This document shows positions 44,915 to 57,055 of a stretch of 64,000 nucleotides of DNA, one piece after another. This DNA is from Mantis religiosa (Eukaryota > Arthropoda > Insecta > Mantodea > Mantidae). The DNA lies in NCBI GenBank assembly GCA_030765055.1, contig CM060953.1, forward strand, positions 189,209,647-189,273,646. Reading direction: 5' to 3'. The notes beneath the pieces are model-generated. The model did no database searches and was not told the origin of the DNA. It saw nothing but the letters and a program-made list of their open reading frames with translations. Positions within the stretch are counted from its first letter, which is position 1. Every line of letters begins with the position of its first letter. The position numbers were made by a program, and so were the translations under genes.

Positions 44915-45595
44915 CACCTCTCGTTCACTGCAAGAAACCAAAGAGGGGTAAGTGTTAAAATGAATAAATGATTGTGATTTATGCATACGTGAAATATATT
45001 CAATCTTTCAAAATCCACTTTAATATGTTGTAACTATTACAGCATTTGAGATAGTAAAACAACAGAAGTCACATGAGAGGTGACAACGAGGCAATAAGTA
45101 GCGTTTCATAAAGCTTTGGGAAGAGGATTTCCGTTCTATTGTTCAACTACACCATTTACAGGATTTTAGAGATGTCTTGGGTAAGTAACTTACAGTTCGT
45201 GGTTAGCCCGTTTCTCTTTGCAATAGTTCAAAAAAACCTAAAAATCAATAAAAATCGATATTTATTTTTCCTATATTATTGACCATAAGAAAAAAAATGA
45301 ATTGAAATGTGAATAAATGAAATGCGACATTTAAATCATATGGCAAAGCCTTATCCACTCTTTTGTTAATGAATTGATTAAAGTAACACATGCCTTGGTT
45401 GTTAGGTCTTTTGTTTATGTAGCCGAATTGAATATTTCGATTTTTGATGGTTATTATAAAGCAGCAAAATTTTATAAAAATAAGCGACATTGTTATTCAA
45501 GAAGCTGCGGATGTAGCGTGCGCATCACCTTTACCAGCGAATAATAAATAAATAAATGCATGAATGTGTATTTAAATATTTGAATATGTAAATTT
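44915..45595. other. Unassigned spacer leading into minisatellite
   Basis: Nothing recognised. From 45545 the sequence becomes a degenerate precursor of the 20-bp repeat (tttgaa and aataaa words). Confidence 0.4.
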
Positions 45596-46515
45596 TTGAA
45601 AGTTTGAATAAGTATTTGAATTTTTGAACAAATATTTGAATTTTTGAACAAATATTTGAATTTTGAACAAATATTTGAATGTTTGGATAAATATTTGAAA
45701 GTTTGGATAAATATTTGAAAGTTTGGATAAATATTTGAAAGTTTGGATAAGTATTTGAAAGTTTGGATAAGTATTTGAAAGTTTGGATAAATATTTGAAA
45801 GTTTGGATAAATATTTGAAAGTTTGGATAAATATTTGAAAGTTTGGATAAATGTTTGAAAGTTTGGATAAATATTTGAAAGTTTGGATAAATATTTGAAA
45901 GTTTGGATAAATATTTGAACGTTTGGATAAATATTTGAAAGTTTGGATAAATATTTGAATGTTTGGATAAATATTTGACAGTTTGGATAAATATTTGACA
46001 GTTTGGATAAATATTTGAAAGTTTGGATAAATATTTGAAAGTTTGGATAAATAATTGAAAGTTTGGATAAATAATTGAAAGTTTGGATAAATAATTGAAA
46101 GTTTGGATAAATAATTGAAAGTTTGGATAAATATTTGAAAGTTTGGATAAATATTTGAAAGTTTGGATAAATATTTGAAAGTTTGGATAAATATTTGAAA
46201 GTTTGGATAAATGTTTGAAAGTTTGGATAAATATTTGGAAGTTTGGATAAATGTTTGAAAGTTTGGATAAATATTTGAATGTTTGGATAAATATTTGAAT
46301 GTTTGGATAAATATTTGAATGTTTGGATAAATATTTGAAAGTTTGGATAAATATTTGATTGTTTGGATAAATATTTGATTGTTTGGATAAATATTTGATT
46401 GTTTGGATAAATATTTGATTGTTTGGATAAATATTTGATTGTTTGGATAAATATTTGATTGTTTGGATAAATATTTGATTGTTTGGATAAATATTTGATT
46501 GTTTGGATAAATAGT
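45596..46515 (+). repeat. 20-bp minisatellite (gtttggataaatatttgaaa)n
   Basis: About 45 near-identical 20-bp units. Local variant blocks cluster: four units with ataattgaaa at 46041-46130, several with tttgaat near 46270-46330, and an end block of units with tttgatt (46360-46500). The left edge is degenerate, the right edge abrupt. The period is not a multiple of three and stops occur in frame, so it is not coding. Confidence 0.95.
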
Positions 46516-46520
46516 TTATA

Positions 46521-49500
46521 CGTTTGTATATTTTGATAAAGGTTCTTTAATAACCTATTTTTGGATCACTATGTTGTTGAGTACTGTTGGTACACTAATG
46601 ACCTCTTTCATCCTTGTTGCCATGACAATTGACCAGAAAATTTAAATTTAAATTACACAAACGAATACGCGCTAACAATGATTAATAGAGTATTGCAAAA
46701 AGAATAATTATTAATTTAAATCTGTGCCAGTACAAATAAGGTAAACTAATAAGTGTCCCATTTGTCACTTTGAGTTTAAACGCAGGTTTCAGTTTTTGTG
46801 GATACAAGTTAGAATTCTTCATACTGCAGTATCACTTATCTGAAGTTGCCTTGATAACTATGTAAATTACTGGTTCCATAACTATTATTTATACTTCTTT
46901 GTTTATATAAAGTGTATCGGCAACAGTGACATCATTGCCCAACTTTGAGCTTCGACATTTCTTCCTATCTGCAAGTGAACCCGTTTCCTCAAGCTTACTG
47001 ATTAAATATCAAAGAATATGCTGTAATTAAAAAGCTCTAATTTTTCTCAGAATTTTAGAAAGAAACAATGATTCGACGGTATTCTAATGTTTAATAATAG
47101 AACCCTGATTTTTAATTTACAAAACCTTATTGGTATTTTATTCCTCAAAGATGTATTTATGTTAACGATGAACAAAATAACTTTGTATTACCATACAGTG
47201 AATTACTGGTATAATGATCTTACTTCAACTGTTTCTTTTAATTCTTGAAGGAAAGTTCTCTCTAGCGTGAGAAAGTTGCAGAGCATGCCACAACGACATT
47301 ACAGTAACACTAGCTGCCTCAGCTGGAGCAACAGCCAACTTAGCTGTTACACCGCTCGCAAAATTTAAAGACATATGAACGCTGACCAATGTTCAAGCGG
47401 AGGGCTGTTTCACTATGTGCACTTGAAGAGGTTACATGTAATTGTTACTGCCAGCAAAGGTTTCGGCTATTCTTCCCGTAATTAAACAACACATTAAAAG
47501 TTCCTAAAACATTAAGATCTTACCTTGACACACGTCACAGCTGTGAAACAGCAAGTACGGTTTCCAATCCAGTAACTCGCTTTCCAACTTTGTGAATCTT
47601 TCCTGGAGATCGAAACACAGCTACGCTCCCTTTTTCTAAGGATGAAGCTGCTTCAATACAAATTCGTAACTCTGTGTGTACACTACCTACACCACAAGGT
47701 TACAGAGTTAATTACTGGGATTTTGAAAACTCTACAGTTGCCCTTTAACCTGGATTGGAGAGCTTTCGTAAAAACTTGTTCATATTAAATATAATTGTTC
47801 TGCCCTGAGAATGAATCACTTCACGTTTGATGATCGAAAATTCACTTGCCCCAGCGTCGAGGGACATGTTCACGCACACGGATCACAAACACTTGTTTAT
47901 GTATAATAATTTAATGTAATATTAACAATATTTCAGCTGGAGTTCAACACACGACTTAACGATGCCATTCACTTTAACAAAACGACACCTCTACTCTGAA
48001 AACAACTGAAAGTTTACTCTGTTTCAAACTGCGTGACAACTGTTTTATTAGTAGATGCATTATTTATTTATGCTTGAGATAAATGTTATAAGGAAAGAAG
48101 TGTGTTGTTTTTCAGGCTTATGTTTATTGAATGGATGGATGTTGGGTGTGACCATAACACGTGAAGATAAAACGTGTATCGCTCGGGTTATAACTTTCGT
48201 ATAGACAGGATTTTTGTACGGTCATGATCAGAAAGTAAAATTCTTTCTTATTATAAGATGGGCTTCTGTAATTTTTCAAACATTTATCGGAGCGTAATGC
48301 CTTTAACTTTTGCGAAGGTTATAGTCACTATATGTAATCGTTGACTCACTTCCTAGAGTTAAATCTATGTTACGTCCTGCACGATGTAGTTCAGATAAGC
48401 ATTTGTTGGACAAGGCCTCGGTGTTGGTCTCCCAGCTTTAAGATAAAATGAGAGGCGTTCCACGGACTTCTCTCGGGATTTTTCTGGGAGGTCACAGACA
48501 GCTGTTCCCTTCTCGATGTGTGTCAATCGTAATTTGGATGACGCTATGGACATTCGCCGTTACGGCTTGAACACACATCTCATCCCATTGAGGTCTTTCT
48601 CAAACCATCAAGTCCCTTCGCCCCATTGTCACTTTCCGTTTCCCGTGGGAAATCATCTACCACGCCATTAATAAAAGTGTCAGAACTGGCAGTCCGACAG
48701 AGAGTGCCACTTTAAAGAGTACTCAGCCTGTAGAACCTAATTGAACGAGTGAGGTAACCCTGCTGTGACGTAAGAGGATGCATTTGTGAGGTGCAGATTC
48801 GATTCTCGTTTAGTGTTCCCTATGACTTGGGAGTTTTGGTGGGTTTTATGTTCCATTTTTTTTAATTTTTGTGACGAATGCCGATGTTGGATGGGTTTAA
48901 GTGAACTCTGTGTCTAAAGAAGATCTTCCCTGGACACTCTTGACGGATTATTCATTCCAGCAGGGGAAGAATTTTAGAGCTTTTAACAGTTTGGTACTTC
49001 ATTGCGTCTCTGTAAACCTTGTACATCTGGTTTGAAACGTTCCATTATTTCATCCCTTCCTCCTTGAAATCTGTAGCCATAACAAGCTCTATCTAGATTA
49101 TAGCGTGAAAGTACATTTAATGACACCCTTATTCATGGATTTTCTTTAATGACTGATCATTTCTGAATCAAATTTACACATTGCTCACCCGGTCAGTTTT
49201 TTTTTTTAAATTCATTTTTTTAAATATTTCTCGTACTGTTTCAACTTCATTACTTAAAATGTTAAATAATATAATTATATACAAATATAATAATTAGTAA
49301 GATAAAAGCTTCACTTATCATATAAGAAACGATGACAGTTTCCTTATAAATTGATCAGGATCGCGATTACATGAACATTTTATTCACATGCTTAGCCAGA
49401 GCCTTAAGCAATCCCTCTGTAGAAAAAAGTTGAATATCGCCTAAACTAAACAGTTAAGGTTTGGCATGTTCTTCGAGTTTACTCTCTAATTTGTGAAATA

Positions 49501-49790
49501 GTGCACAAGAATCGCTAAATATAACACGAAACCAACGGCAAGGGACCGCTCTCCACTACAATAATAACACGTCATGGGTTTCCAGATAATTGATTAAATA
49601 TTAAACATTATAAAATCACGTAACCTAATAATAGGATAGGTTAAGAAAAACAAATGGCTGCAAATAGCGTCAAACAACGCCCCCTGAAGAACGTTAATCG
49701 TGTCGACATGCTAAAACAACTGACAGTAACAAATCCAAAGAATTTAAACAGAAGAGATTCCACTACATAAATGATAACAAAACACAAAGA
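46521..49790. other. 3.3 kb without recognisable feature
   Basis: The longest unassigned stretch. No open frame above about 60 codons with a family signature, no tRNA-like block and no long repeats. If the window contains host intronic or regulatory sequence, this is a candidate place, but the sequence alone gives no positive evidence. Confidence 0.5.
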
Positions 49791-49796
49791 TATTAC

Positions 49797-50290
49797 ATAT
49801 TGGCCCTACAAAACCAAAAAAGTAAAGCCCAATAATACGAGAGAAATCTGTACACGCAAATTCTATTGGAATTAAAACGTGTTACCTTAATCTGGATCCT
49901 ATCGCATCAAGATATTTCCGGAAAAGAACAAGCTGATGCTGACGCAAAAGAAGCAACTCATCTACCAACACAAGCAACAGTCATCAGTTCCCCGTATACC
50001 GACGTAATCACATACCTCAAGAGAACAGTACACCTCAACTGGCATTCCAGCTGGTTAGAGACTTCTACCAGCAAACCCCAAGAACTTAAATGATCTTAGA
50101 GAACCATATCCAGTAACAAAGCTTAAACGCCGACAACAAATCCTCATAAGCCGTCTTCGTATTGGACACACTCATAGCTACTTACTCAGCGAAACCCCAC
50201 CTCCTGTCTGCAACACTTGTAACGTGATCATCACCATCAAACACATCATAGAAGAATGCAAGATATGCCAACAGCAGTGAATAGAAGTCA
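49797..50290 (+). pseudogene. LINE RNase H / zinc-knuckle fragment
   Basis: The plus frame has ALQNQKSKAQ (an RNase H helix remnant), KRVTLIWILSHQDISGKEQA and DADAKEATHLPTQ. The IWxxSHxxxxGxExAD block is the RNase H C terminus with the last catalytic Asp. After a stop at 50091 another frame has QQILISRLRIGHTHSYLLSE, PPVCNTCNVIITIKHIIEEC: C-x2-C-x7-H-x4-C of the zinc-knuckle-like end. Belongs to an I/Jockey-group LINE. The RT part is absent. Confidence 0.7.
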
Positions 50291-50391
50291 ATGTTCCCAC
50301 TGAAATCACAGAAGCACTTGGAAACCATATATATTGCAAAACCTTTTTGTACATTTGTAAAATTAGGAACTCTGTAAACACATCTGATATG

Positions 50392-50690
50392 AAAATTAAT
50401 TGTTCTTTTACACTGGCCGTGTGTAGGCTAAATTGTGGAAACGTAGAGCCAGACTGAAAAATTCGATGCCTTAGCCGGGACCCGAATCACGGATATTCCG
50501 GTCTCCATCCAGTCGCTCGAACCATCGAGCTGTCATGCCCAAAGTGCCGATATGACACTAAATTCCCCAATTCCCCAACAACAAATTGGCCATGATAGCT
50601 CGAAGTTTGGAGCGACTGGACGGAGACCGGAAGATCCGTGGTTCGGGTCCCGGCTATGGCATTGAACTTTTCAGTCTGACTCAATGTTTC
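50392..50690. repeat. Family E: two tRNA-like halves in inverted orientation
   Basis: Minus-oriented half at about 50392-50545 (gaaaattaattgttctttta edge, gactgaaaaattcgatgcct, cgaatcacgga) and plus-oriented half at about 50585-50690 (ggccatgatagctcgaagtt, ggttcgggtcccggc, ggcattgaacttttcagtct). The two are partial complements of each other, so the region can fold back. Confidence 0.6.
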
Positions 50691-50764
50691 CACATCTGAT
50701 GTGAATGCTAATATTATGTAACTTCAATGTTAAGATGTCGCGATATGACATGTAAGTTAAAGCG

Positions 50765-51830
50765 TCAAAAAATAAACCAAATTAAAAAAAATCCGTTGTC
50801 AATGCTACAGTTGCTAGATGTCACTATGATTTCGTCAGTACTACCAAAATCTAAAAATGAAATAAATTTAAAAACAGAGTCAACGTTCGGTATTTCAAAA
50901 TTCATTAAGCGATGTTTATTTTTTAAAATAAATATATCTTTCCAAACCGTTAAGTCTGTCGCACCATTTAATTGTTTTAATGCTTTAATTTCAGGATTTA
51001 TTTCATGGTTAAATAACCAAAAATGATCTTCTACTGCCGATTTATCAATTTGTTTATGCCTAATGTTACAAAAATTTTCTTTCGTTATGGTTTCCAAATT
51101 ACGTTTTGTGTTTCCAATATAAACTTTATCACAATCGAAACAATTAAATTGATAAATGCCAGATTTTTTATTATTAGGAATTTTATCTTTTTTTAGAGAA
51201 ATGCAGTACATTTGTAATACTATGTTTATTTTGAGGAACTACAGTTATACCAAGTCCGCCGTGGCGTAGTGGACTAAGGTAGCATGTCTTGGTCTCTGAA
51301 CACGGAAAGCGGCCCGGGTTCGATTCCACCCATGAGGTGCGGATTTTAAGTCCCGGGTATAGGACAGGAGCCCAGTCAGCATCGTCAAGAAATTGATGAG
51401 CTTACGCTAGATAAGCGGCCGTGGTCATGAAAACAAGCATTCCCGCTGGGGGATGTCAAGATGCTGACCACATCTCCCTGTATCGGTAGGAGGATTGCCT
51501 ACCTCTGCCTTGCGTAAGTGGACGTGAGGCTGGCAGTCGGGGTGGTAGGCCTTGGCCCACTTAGGGCTATCGCACCTGTTAAATTTATACCAAATTCCTT
51601 AAAAAAATTTAAAATGTTCATTAACCCAATGATAAGTAATTTTTTTAAAATAATAGTCGTCTTTTACTGCTAAGGGTTGACATATTTTTAAAAGTATTTT
51701 TTGATATTTAAATTCTTAAAATTCCTTTGTGTATAAAGTCTTTATCAAAAGAATTAGTAAAGCAGTATTAATAAGTTTATATTCCTTATTAAATTCCTCT
51801 TTATTTTTATATTTATTACTCTATAAATCA
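50765..51830 (-). mobile_element. Penelope-like element PLE3 (GIY-YIG endonuclease end)
   Basis: The minus-strand frame 51211-50765 reads KIPNNKKSGIYQFNCFDCDK and VYIGNTKRNLETITKENF: GIY...VYIG is the GIY-YIG nuclease signature. Then SAVEDHFWLFNHEINPEIKA, LTVWKDIFILKNKHRLMNFE and PNVDSVFKFISFLDF. Longer and less damaged than in PLE2, with which it shares most positions. Upstream sequence (51590-51830) is the degenerate linker between RT and nuclease. SINE D splits it at 51254-51584. The RT is missing. PLE proteins copy and insert the element; this copy is truncated at both ends. Confidence 0.8.
51254..51584 (+). repeat. SINE family D copy
   Basis: The tRNA-like start gtccgccgtggcgtagtgga and the B box cccgggttcgattcc are followed by a body with gacaggagcccagtcagcat, tccctgtatcggtaggagga and gcccacttagggctatcgca. 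A perfect 9-bp duplication ttataccaa (51245-51253 and 51585-51593) sits within PLE3. Only one copy is seen in the window. Confidence 0.8.
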
Positions 51831-51865
51831 AACTATTGAAAAACAAAGGAAAAATGGAAAGGTAG

Positions 51866-52112
51866 TCAGATTGAAAAATTCAATGCCATAGCCCGGATTT
51901 GAACCACGAATGCTCTCGTCTACGTCCAGCCGCTCTCGTCTACGTCCAGCCGCGCTAAACCATTGCCAACGTACCAACATGACATTAAATTCTCCAAATG
52001 ACTAGTCTTTTTCCCGGTAAACCACTTAGGAGTTCTCATAAACCCATGAGACAGCTACCTTAATGACGACTTACAACGTGTAAGTACCTCAAGGCCCAGG
52101 CTTTATAGTTAA
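51866..52112 (-). repeat. Family E repeat copy
   Basis: In plus view: gattgaaaaattcaatgcca, cggatttgaaccacg (reversed B box), a local 22-bp duplication ctctcgtctacgtccagccg, cggtaaaccacttaggagtt, ttaatgacgacttacaacgt, ggcccaggctttatagttaa. Confidence 0.6.
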
Positions 52113-52448
52113 CCGCCAACATTTTGCCTCGGGCACTTCCTGGAAGCGGTAGGCAACGTCGTCAATCCCCTTTACCACCCGGTACGGTCCTTGACATGGT
52201 TGTTGAAGTTTCGGGCAGCGTCCCTTGGTCCGAGTAGGGAGATACAACTAGACCAGGTCACCCTGCTGGAACCCTAGGCTGTTGGCTTGCCTGTCGTATC
52301 GGGTCTTCATGCGGTCGCTCGCCTTCTGGGTATTCTGACGAGCCATCCCGTGTATGTCGTGTTGACGGTCCACCGAGTTCTCCCCATATTTGGTTGCTGG
52401 CTGCTTCGCTTCCGGGGGGGGGGGGGAGGGGCTCCCAAAAGACGGCAT
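52113..52448 (-). pseudogene. Gypsy integrase C-terminal fragment
   Basis: The minus-strand frame has DIHGMARQNTQKASDRMKTR, YDRQANSLGFQQGDLV-LYLP, TRTKGRCPKLQQPCQGPYRV and DDVAYRFQEVPEAK. The run YDRxAN-x-x-x-F-x-x-GDxVWLYxPxRxKG-x-x-PKL-x-x-x-x-x-GPY is the C-terminal domain of Ty3/Gypsy integrase. The W of VWLY is a stop here. The zinc-binding and catalytic core parts are absent (a G run at 52417-52426 and unrelated sequence beyond). Whether it belongs to the LTR family at 15.7 and 59.6 kb is unknown. Confidence 0.75.
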
Positions 52449-53336
52449 TTAAGGTAGGGGTAACGAAATTGGGCAATTTTTTTCGCTAATTAATACTGTC
52501 ATTAAAGATTTACTTTATAGAACCGAATTCTGTATAATTCAATACCAAAAGTATTTTTAAATAAGAGATTCCTAATTTAAAGCTTTTTAATAAATTTAGG
52601 ATAATCTCAGCTCAATCCAAATTATCTCTGTATCCATTTACCATTAACTAAAGAGACTTTCATCGCATTCAACAGGTTATGTCGTAATAATCCTAGCTTT
52701 CAAATAGATGTGACGCAGAAAACTTTTCTGCTATGTAGTTAAATGGAATTTCAAATGAGCTCAGTTGCAAAATTACGTCATAAACACGCGCTTTAATGTC
52801 TGCTTTCTCTTTAATTAGGGAGAACCGCAACTATATTTGCTGCATTAAAGAGCTTCCCGTACAGTAAATAAAGTGCATTCTTAGTTGTCAAACGCAGCGC
52901 CTGCTTTAACACTGTCAAACAAATAAAGTTTGCAACATAATTTTATTTGCAAACAACCCAAATGAATGGCGCTCCGTACAAAAGCGAACCCTATACATCA
53001 AACAATTTACTGGGGGAATGTCATGCAGAGATGTTAGAACTAATTGCGAATTTTGGAAAAATATATCCTATTACATTCACAGGACTTGCTCTGCTAGCTT
53101 TTATACAAAGTACTCCCTCAAACATGTATTAAATTATTTATTTCTATTTATCGAGAAATACATTCGTAAAAATGTATGCGCTATATGCTTCCCACTACTA
53201 ACAAAAGAAAAATGAGATTCACGCGATTGTCAAATGTTAAGAGTTAGCCCCGGTATAAAGCGTTGAAATTCTGTTCTGAAAGAGATAAAAAACTGAATAA
53301 CGACTCTCTATTTGAGAAATTCATAGATATTAGAAA
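52449..53336. other. Unassigned spacer
   Basis: AT-rich with small overlapping open frames at 52947-53215; no family. Confidence 0.45.
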
Positions 53337-53538
53337 GCCCGCTTATGTAACGCGTTCCTCTCACTTCAGGATACCCATAGTTCAAATATCAGTAGGCTGA
53401 GTAATTGGATAACGTTTTCTCCAGGGTTTTCCTTAAATCTGAAACAAAACGTTCGGCTAACTCTAATTTCTATGAAACCTGACTCATTTAAACACAATTT
53501 CATTCATCGTCCGATATGATTTAACGTTGAATGTTTTC
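53337..53538 (+). repeat. Divergent SINE A leading into the satellite
   Basis: A decayed head (gcccgcttatgtaacgcgtt, agttcaaatatcag as B box) followed by ggataacgttttctccaggg, gactcatttaaacacaattt and cattcatcgtccgatatgat, then ttaacgttgaatgttttc. It is the only unit of the region with a tRNA-like head; everything after repeats only the body and tail. Confidence 0.75.
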
Positions 53539-53788
53539 GGGCCGCGCCGTGGCTCAGTGAATAGACCGCTTGGCTCTCACCAAGGCAGCCCGGGTTCGAT
53601 CCCAGGCGACCGCAAAGTGAGATTTTTGGTAGACAACACGGCACTGGGGCGTGTCTTCTCCGGGATCTCTGGTTTCCCCCGCCGTCTCATTCCACCGGTG
53701 CTCCATCTTCATCACATGTATCATCAGTGTCACCGCCTGCGGTGCCGTATGTAGTAAAAGCCAGCGCTAAACACTACACATTTCATTT
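53539..53788 (+). repeat. SINE family C copy inside the satellite
   Basis: ggccgcgccgtggctcagtg head, cccgggttcgatccc B box, tctccgggatctctggtttc and gtgccgtatgtagtaaaagc body, acatttcattttt end. Target copies ttgaatgttttc (left) and ttggaggttttc (right) suggest insertion at the satellite motif. Confidence 0.85.
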
Positions 53789-56700
53789 TTGGAGGTTTTC
53801 CCTTATCCTTAAAGATGAATGTCCGGTAACTCTAAGCTCTATTTATCCTATACTCATTTGAATATTATTTCATTCAAAGTCCATTATGACATAGTCCGAG
53901 GTTTTCCCTTATCCTGAAAGATGAATGTCAGGTAACTCTAAGCTCTATGTAACCAGTACTCATTTGAACATTATTTCATTCATCGTCCGATATGACTTAA
54001 CGTTGGAGGTTTTCTCTTATCCTGAAAGATGAATGTCAGGTAACTCTAAACTCTATGTACCCTGTACTCATTTGAACATCATTTCATTCATCGTCCGATA
54101 TGACTTAACGTTGGAGGTTTTCTCTTATCCTGAAAGATGAATGTCTGGTAACTCTAAGTTCTATGTACCCTGTACTCATTTGAACATCATTTCATTCATC
54201 GTCCGATAGGACTTAACGTTGGAGGTTTTCCCTTATCCTGAAAGATGAATGACTGGTAGCTCTAAGCTCTATGTACCCTGTACTCATTTGAACATCATTT
54301 CATTCATCGTCCGATAGGACTTAACGTTGGAGGTTTTCTCTTATCCTGAAAGATGAATGTCTGGTAACTCTAAGCTCTATGTACCCTGTACTCATTTGAA
54401 CATCATTTCATTCATCGTCCGATATGACTTAACGTTGGAGGTTTTCCCTTACCCTGCCTGAAAGATGAATGTCGTGTAACTCTAAGCTCTATGTACCCTG
54501 TACTCATTTGAACATCATTTCATTCATCGTCCGATAGGACTTAACGTTGGAGGTTTTCTCTTATCCTGAAAGATGAATGTCGTGTAACTCTAAGCTCTAT
54601 GTACCCTGTACTCATTTGCACATCATTTCATTCATAGTCCGAAATGACTTAACCTTGGAGGTTTTCTCTTATCCTGAAAGATGAATGTCAGGTAGCTCTA
54701 AGCTCTATATAGCCTGTACTCATTTGAACATCATTTCATTCATCGTCCGATAGGACTTAACGTTGGAGGTTTTCCCTTACCCTGAAAGCTGAATGTCTGG
54801 TAAGTCTAAGCTCTATGTACTTTTTACTCATTTGAAAATTTCATTCATCGTCCGATATAACTTAACGTTGGAGGTTTTCCCTTACCCTGAAAGCTGAATG
54901 TCTGGTAAGTCTAAGCGCTATGTACTTTTTACTCATTTGAAAATTTCATTCATCGTCCGATATAACTTAACGTTGGAGGTTTTCCCTTACCCTGAAAGCT
55001 GAATGTCTGGTAAGTCTAAGCTCTATGTACTTTTTACTCATTTGAACATTTCATTCATCGTTCGATATGACTTAACGTTGGAGGTTTTCTCTTATCCTGA
55101 AAGATGAATTTCAGGTAACCCTAAGCTCTATGTACTCTGTACTCATTTGAACATTATTTCATTCATCGTCCAATATGACTTAACTTTGGAGGTTTTCTCT
55201 TATCCTAAAAGATGAATGTCTGGTAACTCTAAGCTCTATGTGCCCTGTACTCATTTGAACATCATTTCATTCATCATCCGATATGACTTAATGGTGAAGG
55301 TTTTCCCTTACCCTGAAAGATGAATGTCTGGTAACTCTAAGCTCTATGTACCCTGTACTCATTAGAACATCATTTTATTCATCGTCCGATATGACTTAAC
55401 GTTGGAGGTTTTCCCTTATCCTGAAAGATGAATGACTGGTAGCTCTAAGCTCTATGTACCCTGTACTCATTTGAACATCATTTCATTCATCGTCCGATAG
55501 GACTTAACGTTGGAGGTTTTCTCTTAACCTGAAAGATGAATGTCGTGTAACTCTAAGCTCTATGTACCCTGTACTCATTTGCACATCATTTCATTCATAG
55601 TCCGAAATGACTTAAACTTGGAATTTTTCTCTTATCCTGAAAGATGAATGTCAGGTAGCTCTAAGCTCTATGTACTTTTTACTCATTTGAAAATTTCATT
55701 CATCGTCCGATATAACTTAACGTTGGAGGTTTACCTTACCCTGAAAGCTGAATGTCTGGTAAGTCTAAGCGCTATGTACTTTTTACTCATTTGAAAATTT
55801 CATTCATCGTCCGATATAACTTAACGTTGGAGGTTTTCCCTTACCCTGAAAGCTGAATGTCTGGTAAGTCTAAGCTCTATGTACTTTTTACTCATTTGAA
55901 CATTTCATTCATCGTTCGATATGACTTAACGTTGGAGGTTTTCTCTTATCCTGAAAGATGAATTTCAGGTAACCCTAAGCTCTATGTACTCTGTACTCAT
56001 TTGAACATTATTTCATTCATCGTCCAATATGACTTAACTTTGGAGGTTTTCTCTTATCCTAAAAGATGAATGTCTGGTAACTCTAAGCTCTATGTGCCCT
56101 GTACTCATTTGAACATCATTTCATTCATCATCCGATATGACTTAATGGTGAAGGTTTTCCCTTACCCTGAAAGATGAATGTCTGGTAACTCTAAGCTCTA
56201 TGTACCCTGTACTCATTAGAACATCATTTTATTCATCGTCCGATATGACTTAACGTTGGAGGTTTTCCCTTATCCTGAAAGATGAATGACTGGTAGCTCT
56301 AAGCTCTATGTACCCTGTACTCATTTGAACATCATTTCATTCATCGTCCGATAGGACTTAACGTTGGAGGTTTTCCCTTACCCTGAAAGCTGAATGTCTG
56401 GTAAGTCTAAGCTCTGTGTACTTTTTACTCATTTGAAAATTTCATTCATCGTCCGATATAACTTAACGTTGGAGGTTTTCCCTTACCCTGAAAGCTGAAT
56501 GTCTGGTAAGTCTAAGCTCTATGTACTTTTTACTCATTTGAACATTTCATTCATCGTTCGATATGACTTAACGTTGGAGGTTTTCTCTTATCCTGAAAGA
56601 TGAATTTCAGGTAAATCTCAGCTATATGTACCCTGTACTCATTTGAACTTCATTTCGTTCATCGTCCGATATGACTCAGCGTTGGAGGTTTTCTCTTATC

Positions 56701-57055
56701 CTGAAAGATGAATGTCTGGTAACTCTAAGCTCTATATACCCTGTACTCATTTGAACGTCATTTCGTTCAACCTCCGATATGACTTAACGTTGGAGGTTTT
56801 CTCTTATCCTGAAAGATGAATGTCTGGTAACTCTAAGCTCTATGTACCCTGTACTCATTTGAACGTCATTTCGTTCAACCTCCGATATGACTTAACGTTG
56901 GAGGTTTTCCCTTATCCTGAAAGATGAATGTCTCTTAACTCTAAGTTCTATGTACCCTGTACTCATTTGAACATTATTTCATTCATCGTCTTATATGACT
57001 TAACGTTGGAGGTTTTCCCTTATCCTGAAATAGGAATGCCGGGTAAACTCTAAGC
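53789..57055 (+). repeat. 107-108-bp satellite derived from the SINE A 3' half
   Basis: About 30 head-to-tail units, consensus start ggaggttttcccttatcctg, then aaagatgaatgtctggtaac, tctaagctctatgtaccctg, tactcatttgaacatcattt, cattcatcgtccgatatgac, ttaacgtt. This is the body and tail of SINE A without its head. The unit joint is ttggagg|ttttccc, i.e. the SINE tail (ttggaggacgt) fused to its middle (agggttttccc). Subtypes recur in blocks: units with ctttttactcatttgaaaat, units with aatttcaggtaacccta. The run 54.8-55.5 kb is repeated at 55.7-56.4 kb with an offset of 854 (a marker atggtgaagg at 55291 and 56145), i.e. eight monomers. Confidence 0.95.

Noticed and set aside
53789..57055. CRISPR-like array
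   Set aside because: Units are contiguous with no unique spacers, and are a SINE fragment.
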